Shown in pieces: positions 34,746-43,289 of a DNA stretch of 64,000 nt; within the stretch, counting starts at the first letter, position 1, and each line of letters opens with the position of its first letter. The DNA is from an uncultured Eubacteriales bacterium (GTDB lineage Bacteria > Bacillota > Clostridia > Christensenellales > UBA1242). Both the position numbers and the translations under genes were made by a program. The stretch covers positions 1-64,000 of the forward strand of contig CARJLX010000004.1 of NCBI GenBank assembly GCA_949001935.1, read 5' to 3'. Under the pieces are notes generated by a model. It made no database searches and had not been told where the DNA came from. It saw only the letters and a program-made list of their open reading frames with translations.

Positions 34746-35840
34746 ATGAAAATTGGAGTTGTTGGACTTCCTAATGTTGGGAAAAGTACATTATTTAATG
34801 CAATCACTGAAGCAGGTGCAGAAAGTGCAAACTACCCTTTTTGCACAATTGAACCTAATGTTGGAATCGTAGATGTCCCTGATGAGCGTCTTGAAGTTTT
34901 AGGCAAAATGTATAACACACAAAAAATTATTCCTGCCTCTATTGAATTTGTAGACATTGCAGGATTAGTTGCTGGAGCAAGCCATGGTGAAGGGCTTGGC
35001 AATAAATTTTTAAGCCATATTCGTGAAGTTGACGCAATCGTTCATGTAGTGCGTTGTTTTGACGACTCTAACATTATTCATGTTTCAGGTTCTGTTGATC
35101 CAATTCGAGATATTGAAGTTATCAATCTCGAACTTGCTCTTGCCGACCTTGATGTTATAACAAAAAAATATGAGCGTGATGCTAAACTCGCCAAAACAGG
35201 AGATAAAAGTCTTATAGGTGGTGTGGACTTATTATTAAAACTTAAAAACACCCTCGAAAACAATGTCATGGTTAGAGTTCTCGACCTAAATGAGGACGAA
35301 CAAAAGATTTTGAAAGGATTACAACTCCTCACCGCCAAACCTGTTATTTATGTTGCAAATGTTGGCGAGAACGAAATCTCATCCGCCGAAAATAATTCTT
35401 ATGTACAACAAGTAAAAAATCATGCTTTAAAAGAAAATGCAAAGGTTATCACACTATGTGCAAAGATTGAAGAAGAGTTGACAGGTTTAGATAAAGAAGA
35501 GCGTTCAATTTTCAAAGAGGAATTAGGCATCAAAGAATCAGGTCTTGAAAAACTTGTGACTGCAAGTTATGATCTTTTGGGACTTATGAGTTATCTTACA
35601 GCTGGCGAGAAAGAAGTTCGTGCTTGGACGATTGTGAAAGGCACTAAAGCTCCACAAGCAGCCGGCAAGATTCATACAGATTTCGAAAAAGGTTTTATCA
35701 AGGCAGAAATAGTTTCCTACAACGACCTTATTGAAGCAGGTTCATATTTAAAAGCTCGCGAAAACGGCAAGGTTCGCATGGAAGGCAAAGAGTATGTTGT
35801 TCAAGATGGCGATATAATCCTCTTCCGCTTTAATGTCTAG
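34746..35840 (+). CDS. ychF: YchF/OLA1-family ribosome-binding ATPase
   Basis: The 364-residue protein is full length. G1 is GLPNVGKST (residues 7-15) and G3 is [10 protein letters not shown]. The usual N-K-x-D is altered (YVANVGENE), the change that makes this family bind ATP. A C-terminal TGS domain with [21 protein letters not shown] follows. It acts in translation and stress responses. It has its own short upstream region; a dispersed palindrome follows its stop. Confidence 0.97.
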   Translation: MKIGVVGLPNVGKSTLFNAITEAGAESANYPFCTIEPNVGIVDVPDERLEVLGKMYNTQKIIPASIEFVDIAGLVAGASHGEGLGNKFLSHIREVDAIVHVVRCFDDSNIIHVSGSVDPIRDIEVINLELALADLDVITKKYERDAKLAKTGDKSLIGGVDLLLKLKNTLENNVMVRVLDLNEDEQKILKGLQLLTAKPVIYVANVGENEISSAENNSYVQQVKNHALKENAKVITLCAKIEEELTGLDKEERSIFKEELGIKESGLEKLVTASYDLLGLMSYLTAGEKEVRAWTIVKGTKAPQAAGKIHTDFEKGFIKAEIVSYNDLIEAGSYLKARENGKVRMEGKEYVVQDGDIILFRFNV

Positions 35841-35847
35841 TTTTTCC

Positions 35848-35900
35848 CTTTCTTTTCTTTTCAAGAAAAGAAACAAAAGAAAACTAAATGTTGCACGACT
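35848..35900. repeat. Dispersed palindrome copy 5 with GTTGCACGAC tail
   Basis: TTTCTTTTCTT/AAGAAAAGAAA, then CAAAAGAAA, then AAATGTTGCACGAC: palindrome, tail and hairpin half in one block, 8 nt after the ychF stop. Confidence 0.75.
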
Positions 35901-35948
35901 GTCAGTAAATTATTTTTAAAAGAAAATTAATATATATCTAATTTCTAT

Positions 35949-35974
35949 ATATGGAGGTTTAATATGGAGGTTTA
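35949..35974 (+). repeat. Tandem duplication of a ribosome site
   Basis: The 13-mer ATATGGAGGTTTA occurs twice in succession directly before the start of the interrupted 93-codon gene, giving two AGG-type ribosome sites. Confidence 0.85.
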
Positions 35975-35977
35975 ATT

Positions 35978-36259
35978 ATGAAATGGACAATGGAACACGA
36001 TAAAATTTGTTGTCAAATTTACTTAGACAAATTTATCAAAAGCGCAACATATTCTGATAATATTAAAAACGAGTGCATACTTCTTGCTAAAGCAAAAGGA
36101 TAACCTCAAAGCCAAGGTTCAATAAGAATGATATTTTCAAATATTAAAGCAATTTGTGATGAAGTAGGACTAGAACATAATAGCCCTTTCAAGTCACTAG
36201 AAAATTACTCACAACAAAACAAAGAAGCATTTGATAATGTTTTTAAAACTTATCTTTAA
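35978..36259 (+). pseudogene. Interrupted small gene with in-frame TAA at codon 42
   Basis: From the ATG at 35978 the frame encodes MKWTMEHDKICCQIYLDKF to a TAA at 36101-36103. It then continues in the same frame for 51 codons (QGSIRMIFSNIKAICDEVG... ENYSQQNKEAFDNVFKTYL) to a second stop at 36257. The G-S-I-R-M...N-I-K and L-E-N-Y-S-x-Q-N-K patterns recall a short family of uncharacterised Firmicute proteins of about this length, so the stop probably breaks a once-intact gene. Read-through or a short 41-aa product are alternatives. It overlaps nothing and precedes mrnC by 13 nt. Confidence 0.65.
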
Positions 36260-36272
36260 ATATAAGGGAAAT

Positions 36273-36677
36273 ATGAAAAATCAAGAAATTTTACAGCAAA
36301 TTTTAACAAATGGAAATATACTGACGCTGGCGTTCTTAGGTGACAGCGTACATACTTTGTTTATACGTGAAAAAGTTTTGCAAAACAGCAATTTTAAAAT
36401 GAACAACTATCATACACTGGCAAGCAAAGTTTGTAAAGCTTCATCGCAAGCACAAACATTAAAAGAAATTATGCCTACCCTAACAGAGGAAGAAGCCGAC
36501 ATTGTGCGAAGGGCAAGAAATGCAAAACCAAAACATACCGCTAAAAATGCGACAAGTGCAGATTACTCTTACGCAACAGCATTTGAAGCACTTGTTGGCT
36601 ATCTATACTTAAAAGATGACCAAAAAAGATTGCAAGAAATTTTGTTAGTTTCTTGCATAAAGGAGGACAAATGTTAA
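36273..36677 (+). CDS. mrnC: Mini-ribonuclease III
   Basis: The start at 36273 has an AAGGGAAAT site. The 134-residue protein consists only of the RNase III catalytic domain: LAFLGDSVHTLFIRE near residue 19 with the catalytic Asp, RRARNAKPK, and YATAFEALVGYLYL near 104 with the catalytic Glu. There is no dsRNA-binding domain. It matures 23S rRNA ends in Bacillota. It overlaps rlmB by 7 nt, the usual partner. Confidence 0.95.
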   Translation: MKNQEILQQILTNGNILTLAFLGDSVHTLFIREKVLQNSNFKMNNYHTLASKVCKASSQAQTLKEIMPTLTEEEADIVRRARNAKPKHTAKNATSADYSYATAFEALVGYLYLKDDQKRLQEILLVSCIKEDKC

Positions 36678-37396
36678 TTGAAGGTAAAAACGCAATTAGA
36701 GAGGCGTTAAACAGTGAAATTACAATCAATAAAATTTTGATTGATAAAAACTTTGCAAGCAGAAAAGATGAAATAATTTCTCTCGCTTCACAAAAGCGTG
36801 TTAAAATTGAATATGTGCCAAGGCAAATTTTAGATAAAAAGTCACTTACAGCTCACCATCAAGGCTATATCGCTGAAGCAGTTGAGTTTGAATATTCTTC
36901 TGTCGAAGATATTTTGGCAAACGCAAAAAGCAAAGATGAATTGCCTTTCATAGTTTTATTAGACGGCATTGAAGACCCTCACAATTTTGGTGCAATCATT
37001 CGTTCTTGTGAGTGTGCCGGTGTACATGGAATTATAATTCCAAAAAATCGTGCATGTCAGGTTAATGAAACAGTTATTCGCACAAGCACAGGCGCAATTG
37101 CAAATATGCCAATAGCAAAGGTGACAAATCTTAAGGAAGCCATTGACACCCTCCGCGAAAACGACGTTTGGGTTTATGTAGCCGAAACAGGTGGCGCAAA
37201 CATTTACAAACAAAAACTATCTAATCGAGGAATAGCAGTTGTAATTGGCAGTGAAGGTAATGGTGTAAAGCAATCGCTTCGTTCTTACTGTGACGGCGTG
37301 CTAACCCTTCCCCTTCAAGGCAAAGTCAATTCACTCAACGCTTCCGTTGCCTGTGGAATTGTAGTCTTTGAAGTATTAAGACAGCGTGGACTTTAA
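36671..37396 (+). CDS. rlmB: 23S rRNA 2'-O-methyltransferase, RlmB/TrmH family
   Basis: The start at 36671 follows AAAGGAGGACAA. The 241-residue protein has a substrate-binding N-domain (EGKNAIREALNSEITINKILI) and the SPOUT knot: motif 1 LLDGIEDPHNFGAIIRSCEC, motif 2 VVIGSEGNGV, motif 3 LPLQGKVNSLNASVACGI. It methylates the ribose of a 23S G. Coupled to mrnC by overlap. Confidence 0.95.
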   Translation: MLIEGKNAIREALNSEITINKILIDKNFASRKDEIISLASQKRVKIEYVPRQILDKKSLTAHHQGYIAEAVEFEYSSVEDILANAKSKDELPFIVLLDGIEDPHNFGAIIRSCECAGVHGIIIPKNRACQVNETVIRTSTGAIANMPIAKVTNLKEAIDTLRENDVWVYVAETGGANIYKQKLSNRGIAVVIGSEGNGVKQSLRSYCDGVLTLPLQGKVNSLNASVACGIVVFEVLRQRGL

Positions 37397-37476
37397 GCCA
37401 TATTAAAAGTAGTAACCTATTCAAACCTCTACACAATATTTCCGAAGACCATTGTGTAAAATTTAAGGAGAAAATT

Positions 37477-38014
37477 ATGCAGGAACATATATTAGTCCTC
37501 GCCTACCCTGGTTCGGGCAAAACATACTTGGCGGAAAACTTTAAAGATGTAAGCGATTTGGAATTTCAACATTATCGCTGGGATTATGGCGAAAACAAAA
37601 ATTTGCCACTTGAACAGTTGAAAGGTTGCGAACAAAAATCCGTTAAACCGCAGTGGCCAGACAATTTCTTTAAAGTTTTGGAAGAAGAAACAAAGAAAAC
37701 TAAACTTGTATTAGTGCCAATGGCAACCTCGCTTTTCCCAATACTTGACCACCTCGCAGCGGGGGGGGGTAAGAGTGATCTTTGCCATTCAAGACAGAGA
37801 TTGTCTTGACGAAGTGCTTGAAACTTATAGAAAAAGAGGAAATAAAGAAAAATTTATTGAAGATCGAAGAAATGATTTTTCAAAATTTCATGACTTAACT
37901 GCAAATAATAAATATGAAAAAGCATACATCCATAGAGGTGAACATCTATATGATGCCCTCACCCGCCTTGGAATTAAACTTGAAAAAGGAAAGGGCTATA
38001 AAAATTATTTCTAA
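37477..38014 (+). CDS. P-loop NTPase split by a 9-G tract (candidate ON/OFF frame switch)
   Basis: The first frame (start 37477, AAGGAGAAAATT site) has LVLAYPGSGKTYLAEN, a Walker A, and continues to nine G at 37761-37769. As written it then stops at 37807, giving 110 aa. The downstream frame, from the tract to 38014 (VRVIFAIQDRDCLDEVLETY...), continues the domain. With eight G (or eleven) the two join into a 178-residue protein (537 nt for eight G). The joined protein resembles small nucleotide-kinase-like proteins; its substrate is unknown. The tract makes slipped-strand switching plausible; a fixed mutation or sequencing error is the alternative. Confidence 0.72.
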
Positions 38015-38090
38015 TTCACACCCATACCCATTCGTTCTGTAGATGGAAAGTCAAAAGAAAAAGTGCCATTGGCACACAAAGGAGGTCGCC

Positions 38091-38732
38091 ATGCAAAAAG
38101 AAAATGTAAAGCAAGAAGAAATTGCGTCTTTAACAGACGAACAACTTGCCATCTTAGCCAAAAATTTTGACGAAGAAGCAATAAACGAATTGTTTGCAAG
38201 ATACAAAAACCTTGTTAATGCCATTGCAAGAAGTTATTTCCTTATTGGTGGCGACATTGAAGATATTGTGCAAGAAGGCATGATTGGTCTCTATAAAGCA
38301 ATTCGCTCATACACAGCAGACAAAAAGGCATCTTTCAAGACCTTTGCAAACATCTGCATAAGACATCAAATTCAAAACGAAGTTAAAAAAGCAAGTAGTG
38401 AAAAAAATAAAATTCTTTCCTCTGCCCTCCCTATTCTTGAACAATTATATGACGAAGAGGAAGATAGCGGTGAAATAATTATTATGAGCAACTTGCCTTC
38501 CCCTGACGACCAAGTGATAGCAAAAGAAAATGCAAAAGAGTTAAATCAAAAAGTTAACGAAAAACTTTCATCACTCGAACGCAAAATTTTGTCGTTATAC
38601 TTGCGAGGCTACAACTACACTGAAATTGCACATTTAGGCGAAGTCAACAAAAAGACAATTGACAACGCCCTAACACGAATAAAAAGCAAACTATCCTTCC
38701 TAAAAGAAGAAAACAACAAAAAGATAGTATAA
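38091..38732 (+). CDS. sigH: Sigma factor of the SigH type
   Basis: The start at 38091 follows AAAGGAGGTCGCC. The 213-residue protein has region 2 (LFARYKNLVNAIARSYFLIG, then DIEDIVQEGMIGLYKAIRSY) with the conserved D-x-x-Q-E-G, and region 4 (LSSLERKILSLYLRGYNYTEIAHLGEVNKKTIDNAL). Its position after mrnC-rlmB matches sigH of Bacillus and Clostridium, where it controls stationary-phase and early sporulation genes. Whether this organism sporulates cannot be judged here. A GTGCC/GGCAC hairpin lies just before the ribosome site. Confidence 0.9.
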   Translation: MQKENVKQEEIASLTDEQLAILAKNFDEEAINELFARYKNLVNAIARSYFLIGGDIEDIVQEGMIGLYKAIRSYTADKKASFKTFANICIRHQIQNEVKKASSEKNKILSSALPILEQLYDEEEDSGEIIIMSNLPSPDDQVIAKENAKELNQKVNEKLSSLERKILSLYLRGYNYTEIAHLGEVNKKTIDNALTRIKSKLSFLKEENNKKIV

Positions 38733-38741
38733 GGAGAAAAT

Positions 38742-39593
38742 ATGGAAATAATTGAAGTCGAAACAAAACGAGGAAATAAACTTTATGGTTGCCTTTATGG
38801 CGAAAACTACAAAGATATTTGTGTTGTTGTCACAAATGGAAATTGTGGCAACATATTTGAAAACAAATTTCTTCAAGTTGTCGGCGAAGAATTAGAAAAA
38901 AACAAAATTTCTTTTATATATGCTCACAATAGTGGTGCATTTCATAGAATTGACACCCCTACAAAAACAGGTAACCCGATTGGCAATACTTATGAGCTTT
39001 TTGATAATTGTCTAGAAGATTTACAAACCTATGTGGATTTCGCAAAACAAAAGGGATATAAACAAATAATTTTAGGAGGTTATAGTTATGGTGCAAATAA
39101 AGTAGTTTATTATCTTTCAAAAAATCAAAAAGAAAAAATAGATAAATATATTCTTATTTCACCAACCGATACAAGCAATTTAAAAGAACATGAAGTTTTA
39201 TCAGCACAAAAACTTATGCCTATTGCATTACAATATAAAAAAGAAAAACGACTTGATGAAATTTTACCAATTCCTTTTGACGATTACAATTTGTACACTG
39301 CCAGAGCATTTCTAGATTTTATTGAAAACAAAAATGCAAAAAACTTGCCAATTTATTCAAAAAATGGTAATTTTAAACAATTAAAACAGATAAATCAAAA
39401 GGGCTTATTTGTTATGGGTGAAAAAGATGGATTTGCTTATGGCAACACCCTAAACCATCTTTCAACCATAAACAAAAACACTAAATACAAAGATAATGTG
39501 GTAAAAGTAATAGAAAATTGCGGGCATACATTTAAGAACGGAAAAGAGTTTGAACTAGCAAAAGCAATCTTAGATTTTGTAAAGGAAAAATAA
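38742..39593 (+). CDS. Alpha/beta-hydrolase family protein
   Basis: In this 283-residue protein the nucleophile elbow is GGYSYGANK (about residues 117-125) and a late His lies in ENCGHTFKNG (about 262-271). The acid is probably in GEKDGFAYG. A lid-like helical insertion spans about 150-210. Such proteins hydrolyse esters or peptides; the substrate is unknown. The start follows AAGGAGAAAAT, 9 nt after sigH, so they are probably co-transcribed. Confidence 0.85.
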   Translation: MEIIEVETKRGNKLYGCLYGENYKDICVVVTNGNCGNIFENKFLQVVGEELEKNKISFIYAHNSGAFHRIDTPTKTGNPIGNTYELFDNCLEDLQTYVDFAKQKGYKQIILGGYSYGANKVVYYLSKNQKEKIDKYILISPTDTSNLKEHEVLSAQKLMPIALQYKKEKRLDEILPIPFDDYNLYTARAFLDFIENKNAKNLPIYSKNGNFKQLKQINQKGLFVMGEKDGFAYGNTLNHLSTINKNTKYKDNVVKVIENCGHTFKNGKEFELAKAILDFVKEK

Positions 39594-39603
39594 AGGAGAA
39601 AAT

Positions 39604-41280
39604 ATGGATTTAAATAATATTATTCCAGAGAATGATTTGGAAGAAGAAATTATTGCAGATTTAAAGTCTGGTCGAAGCAAAGAGGTTATCACTCGTTGTC
39701 CGCCAGAACCAAGTGGTTATTGGTACATCGGTCATGTTAAAGCATGGACTATCAATTTTGAAACCGCTCAAAAGTTTGGAGGTAAAACTTATCTTCGTAT
39801 GGATGACTCTAACCCTACAAAAGAAGATGGCGAATTTGCAAACAGTTATTTAGCAGATCTTGAATGGCTTGGTTTCAAACCAGAGGCTCTTGTTTATGCA
39901 AGTGAAAGTTATTTTGACGAAATTTATAATATTGCCGAAAAGATGATAATGAATGGTGACGCATATGTTTGCGATCTTTCTGCTGAAGAAGTTTCAGCAA
40001 CACGTGGCACATTGACTACTCCTGGGAAGAATAGCCCTTATAGAAATAGAACTCCTGAAGAAAACTTACAACTTTTCCGCGATATGCGAGATGGCAAATT
40101 CCCAGACGGGAGCAAGACATTAAGGGCAAAAATAGATATGGCTCACCCTAATATCAACATGCGTGACCCTGTTATGTACAAGATTGCAAGACTTCACCAC
40201 TATCGTGTTGGCGACAAGTGGTGTATTTGGCCTCAATATGACTTTGTTCATCCTATGGAAGACTGTCTTGAAGGCACAACCTATTCCCTTTGCGATAAAG
40301 GTTTCCAAGACCACCGAATTGTTTATGAATGGTTTGTTGAACATGGTTGGGGCAAGCCTTATGCACCTAAACAAAGAGAATTCAGCCGTTTGACTATCGA
40401 AAATGTTTTGACTGGCAAACGCTGGCTTAAACAAGTTGTAAACAGCGGACTTGTTAATGGTTGGGATGACCCTCGTTTCCCTACTCTTGTAGGTTTAAGA
40501 AGAAGAGGTTATACTGCAAAAGCGGTTAAAGATTTTGTTCGCTCAGTTGGTTGGGGAAGCACTATTGAAGTGACTGTTCCATACTCCGCCCTCGAATATT
40601 ATGTCCGTGAAGATCTCAATAAGATTGCAACTCGTGCCATGGTTGTAATTGAGCCACTTAAAGTTGTAATTACAAATTATGTTGGTGATGGCGAAGATGT
40701 CGAGATTGAAAACAATCCTAATGATGAAAATGCTGGCAAACACAAAGCAAGATTTTCAAAAGAGATATTTATTGAACAAGAAGACTTTTCAACCAATCCG
40801 CCACCAAAATACAATCGTTTGGTTGAAGGCGGAGTTGTAAGACTTAAAGGGGCTTACATTATTCGTTGCAACAAAGTTATATATAAAGATAATGGCGAAA
40901 TTGACCATCTTGAATGTGAATACATTCCAGAAAGCAAGTCTGGAAATGATACAAGCGGAATTAAGTGCAAAGGAACTATTCATTTCGTTTCCGCTGACAA
41001 CTATTTCCCTATTACAATTAGAGAAATCAAAAACCTTGTAAAACCAGAATATCCATTCCCTGCAAAAGCACTTGCTGAAGGCGTGGCAATCAGTGACATC
41101 TTAGAGCCAAATTCATTAACAGACCATGTTGCTTATGCTGAAAACTTTTTGAAATCTGCCAAAGTGGAAGACAAGTTCCAATTTATGCGAAAAGGTTATT
41201 TCTGCATGGATAAGGACAGTACAAAAGAAAACTATATTTTCAACTCTACTATTTCTCTTAAAGACGGCTTCAAAAAATAA
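39604..41280 (+). CDS. glnS: Glutaminyl-tRNA synthetase with altered signature motifs
   Basis: The 558-residue enzyme follows GlnRS over its length: RCPPEPSGYWYIGHVKAWTI, RGTLTTPGKNSPYRNR, LRAKIDMAHPNINMRDP, KWCIWPQYDFVHPMEDCLEG, then GWDDPRFPTLVGLRRRGY and a two-domain anticodon-binding C-terminus. It charges tRNA-Gln directly, whereas most Bacillota use GluRS plus GatCAB. The HIGH motif reads YIGH and the KMSKR loop reads LTGKR, both departures at catalytic positions. The start follows AAAGGAGAAAAT, 10 nt after the hydrolase gene. Confidence 0.95.
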   Translation: MDLNNIIPENDLEEEIIADLKSGRSKEVITRCPPEPSGYWYIGHVKAWTINFETAQKFGGKTYLRMDDSNPTKEDGEFANSYLADLEWLGFKPEALVYASESYFDEIYNIAEKMIMNGDAYVCDLSAEEVSATRGTLTTPGKNSPYRNRTPEENLQLFRDMRDGKFPDGSKTLRAKIDMAHPNINMRDPVMYKIARLHHYRVGDKWCIWPQYDFVHPMEDCLEGTTYSLCDKGFQDHRIVYEWFVEHGWGKPYAPKQREFSRLTIENVLTGKRWLKQVVNSGLVNGWDDPRFPTLVGLRRRGYTAKAVKDFVRSVGWGSTIEVTVPYSALEYYVREDLNKIATRAMVVIEPLKVVITNYVGDGEDVEIENNPNDENAGKHKARFSKEIFIEQEDFSTNPPPKYNRLVEGGVVRLKGAYIIRCNKVIYKDNGEIDHLECEYIPESKSGNDTSGIKCKGTIHFVSADNYFPITIREIKNLVKPEYPFPAKALAEGVAISDILEPNSLTDHVAYAENFLKSAKVEDKFQFMRKGYFCMDKDSTKENYIFNSTISLKDGFKK

Positions 41281-41290
41281 TTTTCACTTT

Positions 41291-41320
41291 ACTTTTCTTT
41301 TAAAGAAAAGTAAACAAAAG
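41291..41320. repeat. Dispersed palindrome copy 6
   Basis: ACTTTTCTTT/AAAGAAAAGT followed by AAACAAAAGAAA, 10 nt after the glnS stop. The 265-nt gap to the next gene also holds a terminator and copy 7. Confidence 0.75.
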
Positions 41321-41413
41321 AAAGCTAATTTACAATGCTTGACAAAATTTATCTTCGCATTGCAAACAAACTTTATTTATTTTCTTTATAAAATAAGTAA
41401 AATTATTTAAATC

Positions 41414-41447
41414 AAAGCATTTGACAATAATCAAATGCTTTTGTTTT
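41414..41447 (+). terminator. Terminator after glnS
   Basis: AAAGCATTTGA/TCAAATGCTTT with a 6-nt loop followed by TTGTTTT. Confidence 0.82.
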
Positions 41448-41452
41448 ACTAT

Positions 41453-41483
41453 TCTTTTGCTTCTTTTCTATAAAGAAAAGAAG
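41453..41483. repeat. Dispersed palindrome copy 7
   Basis: CTTCTTTTCT/AAAGAAAAGAAG with TTCTTTTG on its left, in the opposite orientation to copy 6. The palindrome end faces the next gene. Confidence 0.7.
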
Positions 41484-41533
41484 ATAATATAAAAATATTA
41501 TCAAATTTATTTTTGAAAAATAAATTTTTGTGT

Positions 41534-41539
41534 TAAAAT
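41534..41539 (+). promoter_or_regulatory. -10 box of a leaderless gene
   Basis: TAAAAT ends 6 nt before the ATG at 41546. A TTGAAA-like -35 lies only about 14 nt upstream, so the upstream half is weak. Confidence 0.5.
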
Positions 41540-41545
41540 GTTATT

Positions 41546-42214
41546 ATGTTAATGATTGCTTTTATATGCTTACTATTGGTTTGCCTTATCACTGGCACTT
41601 TCTATAGCATATATTCAAACAAATATACAGTTGTCAATGCGGTAGTAAAATTTTCTGCCATACTTTCTTGTTGTATTCTTGCAATAGTCACTGCAAACCT
41701 TACTTCTGCAATTGGCGGTTATTCTATATTTGTTATAATTGGTCTAATATTCATTCTCATTTACGAATTTTTTAATTTAAGCAATTTTGAAAAAACATCT
41801 GCCTATTTCTATTTTAAAAATATAACTCTTGCTCTAGGTTTTACTTGTTTCTTTGTATCGGGACTTATTTATGGTGATTTTAAGATTTTTGCACTTCTTT
41901 GTGGAATATTTATAGCAATAGGTCTAATTTGTCTTAATTTTGCCCTTAAACGCCAAGAAAAGACTAAGGCAGAAATTATATCACAAAGCATACTCATCTC
42001 AATTTTAAGTTTGTTTTTAAGCCAAGGAATAAATCTACTTTTAGGCACTCACCTTTTAACAGGCCTTTTCTTCCTTGTAGGCGGAATATTTGCACTTGCT
42101 GGAACTATGGCAAAAGTCCTAAAAAAACAAGGTGATAATATTGCTAGAATAATAGCGAATGCGTTATACATTTTAGGTTTAATTTCAATTTCATGTTCAA
42201 TTTATTTTATTTAA
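41546..42214 (+). CDS. Polytopic membrane protein, 222 aa
   Basis: About seven hydrophobic segments separated by short charged loops (NKYTV, NLSNFEKTS, KRQEKTKAE, KKQGDN) cover the whole protein. The layout resembles YhhN/lysoplasmalogenase-type proteins, but I see no decisive motif, so the family is left open. No ribosome site precedes the ATG, and the -10 lies 6 nt upstream, suggesting a leaderless mRNA. It ends at a terminator shared with fabG. Confidence 0.75.
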   Translation: MLMIAFICLLLVCLITGTFYSIYSNKYTVVNAVVKFSAILSCCILAIVTANLTSAIGGYSIFVIIGLIFILIYEFFNLSNFEKTSAYFYFKNITLALGFTCFFVSGLIYGDFKIFALLCGIFIAIGLICLNFALKRQEKTKAEIISQSILISILSLFLSQGINLLLGTHLLTGLFFLVGGIFALAGTMAKVLKKQGDNIARIIANALYILGLISISCSIYFI

Positions 42215-42243
42215 AAAAGAGTGATAATTCACTCTTTTTTATT
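42214..42243. terminator. Bidirectional terminator
   Basis: AAAAAAGAGTGATAATTCACTCTTTTTT lies between the convergent membrane protein gene and fabG. Confidence 0.88.
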
Positions 42244-42245
42244 TT

Positions 42246-42983
42246 TTAACAATGCCCGCCATCAACAACTAAAACATGACCTGTTATATAACTTGCCTTG
42301 TCACTGGCTAAATACACTATTGCATCGGCTATTTCTTGTGCCTTAGCAAGTCGTTTAATGTGATATTTTTGCATTTCTTCGTCTAAATACTCTTTTGGCA
42401 AATCGACATTCATATCTGTATCCACCCAACTAGGTGCAACTGCGTTAACATTTATTATTGGTGAAAATTGCATAGATAAATCTTTTGTTAAGGATTGCAA
42501 TGCAAGTTTAGACATGCAATAATCTGCCGTTCCTGGACAAAAGTCTTTCATTCCACTTGTTGAACTCACATTAACAATTTTGCCATAGCCATTTTTGACC
42601 ATAATTGGAGCAACAAGTTTAGATAAAAACAAAGGTGCAATTGCGTTAGTTTTAAAAACCTCCAAAACTTGTTCATATTTTATGTCTTCAAACTCGCGAT
42701 CATAAACAATTCCAGCGTTATTAACCAATATATCTATTTTGCCAAATTTCTTTACAATCTTATCCACCATAGGTTTTAAATTGTCTACATTTGAAATATC
42801 TGCTTGAATGGCGAAGCCAACTCCCCCACCCGCATTTATCTCCTTAACAACTTTATCTGCTTCCTTCTTGCTGTGGTTATAATTAACAACAACAGTAGCA
42901 CCTTGTCTTCCAAATTCAAGTGCTGTTGCCCTTCCAATTCCTCGGCTAGCACCCGTGATTAAAACAACTTTATCTTTAAACAT
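42246..42983 (-). CDS. fabG: Short-chain dehydrogenase, 3-oxoacyl-ACP reductase type
   Basis: The start at 42983 follows AAGGAGAAAAATT. The 245-residue protein has the cofactor loop TGASRGIG (about residues 10-17), NNAG (about 86-89), catalytic Ser (NVSSTSGM), YCMSK (Tyr and Lys, about 151-155) and the C-terminal ASYITGHVLVVDGG. It fits FabG, the NADPH-dependent ketoacyl-ACP reductase of fatty acid synthesis. No other fab gene is nearby, so a different SDR substrate is possible. Confidence 0.88.
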   Translation of the reverse strand: MFKDKVVLITGASRGIGRATALEFGRQGATVVVNYNHSKKEADKVVKEINAGGGVGFAIQADISNVDNLKPMVDKIVKKFGKIDILVNNAGIVYDREFEDIKYEQVLEVFKTNAIAPLFLSKLVAPIMVKNGYGKIVNVSSTSGMKDFCPGTADYCMSKLALQSLTKDLSMQFSPIINVNAVAPSWVDTDMNVDLPKEYLDEEMQKYHIKRLAKAQEIADAIVYLASDKASYITGHVLVVDGGHC

Positions 42984-43090
42984 AATTTTTCTCCTTGAAT
43001 AAATTATATCATTTTTCTCAAACATCGCCAACTTTTTTAGTAATAAATCACAAAATGTTACATATATTTAAAATTGTTTGCAAAAAAGTG

Positions 43091-43119
43091 TTGACAAACG
43101 GGTTTTTGTAGCGTATACT
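43091..43119 (+). promoter_or_regulatory. Promoter of tRNA-fMet
   Basis: TTGACA (43091-43096) and TATACT (43114-43119) are 17 nt apart, about 17 nt before the mature tRNA. Confidence 0.9.
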
Positions 43120-43136
43120 AACAAAGTATCAAATAT

Positions 43137-43213
<77 letters not shown>

Positions 43214-43218
43214 GATTG

Positions 43219-43254
43219 AACCTAAATTGAACTTTTGTTTAATTTAGGTTTTTT
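43219..43254 (+). terminator. Terminator of the tRNA gene
   Basis: AACCTAAATT/AATTTAGGTT then TTTT, 5 nt after the CCA end. Confidence 0.9.
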
Positions 43255-43289
43255 ATTTATAAATTTTATTTAAAAGTCAATAATAATTT

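Noticed and set aside
37477..37809. Complete 110-aa P-loop protein
   Set aside because: The last part after the G tract has no fold continuity (low-quality tail), whereas the other frame continues the domain; the gene is better described as frame-split.
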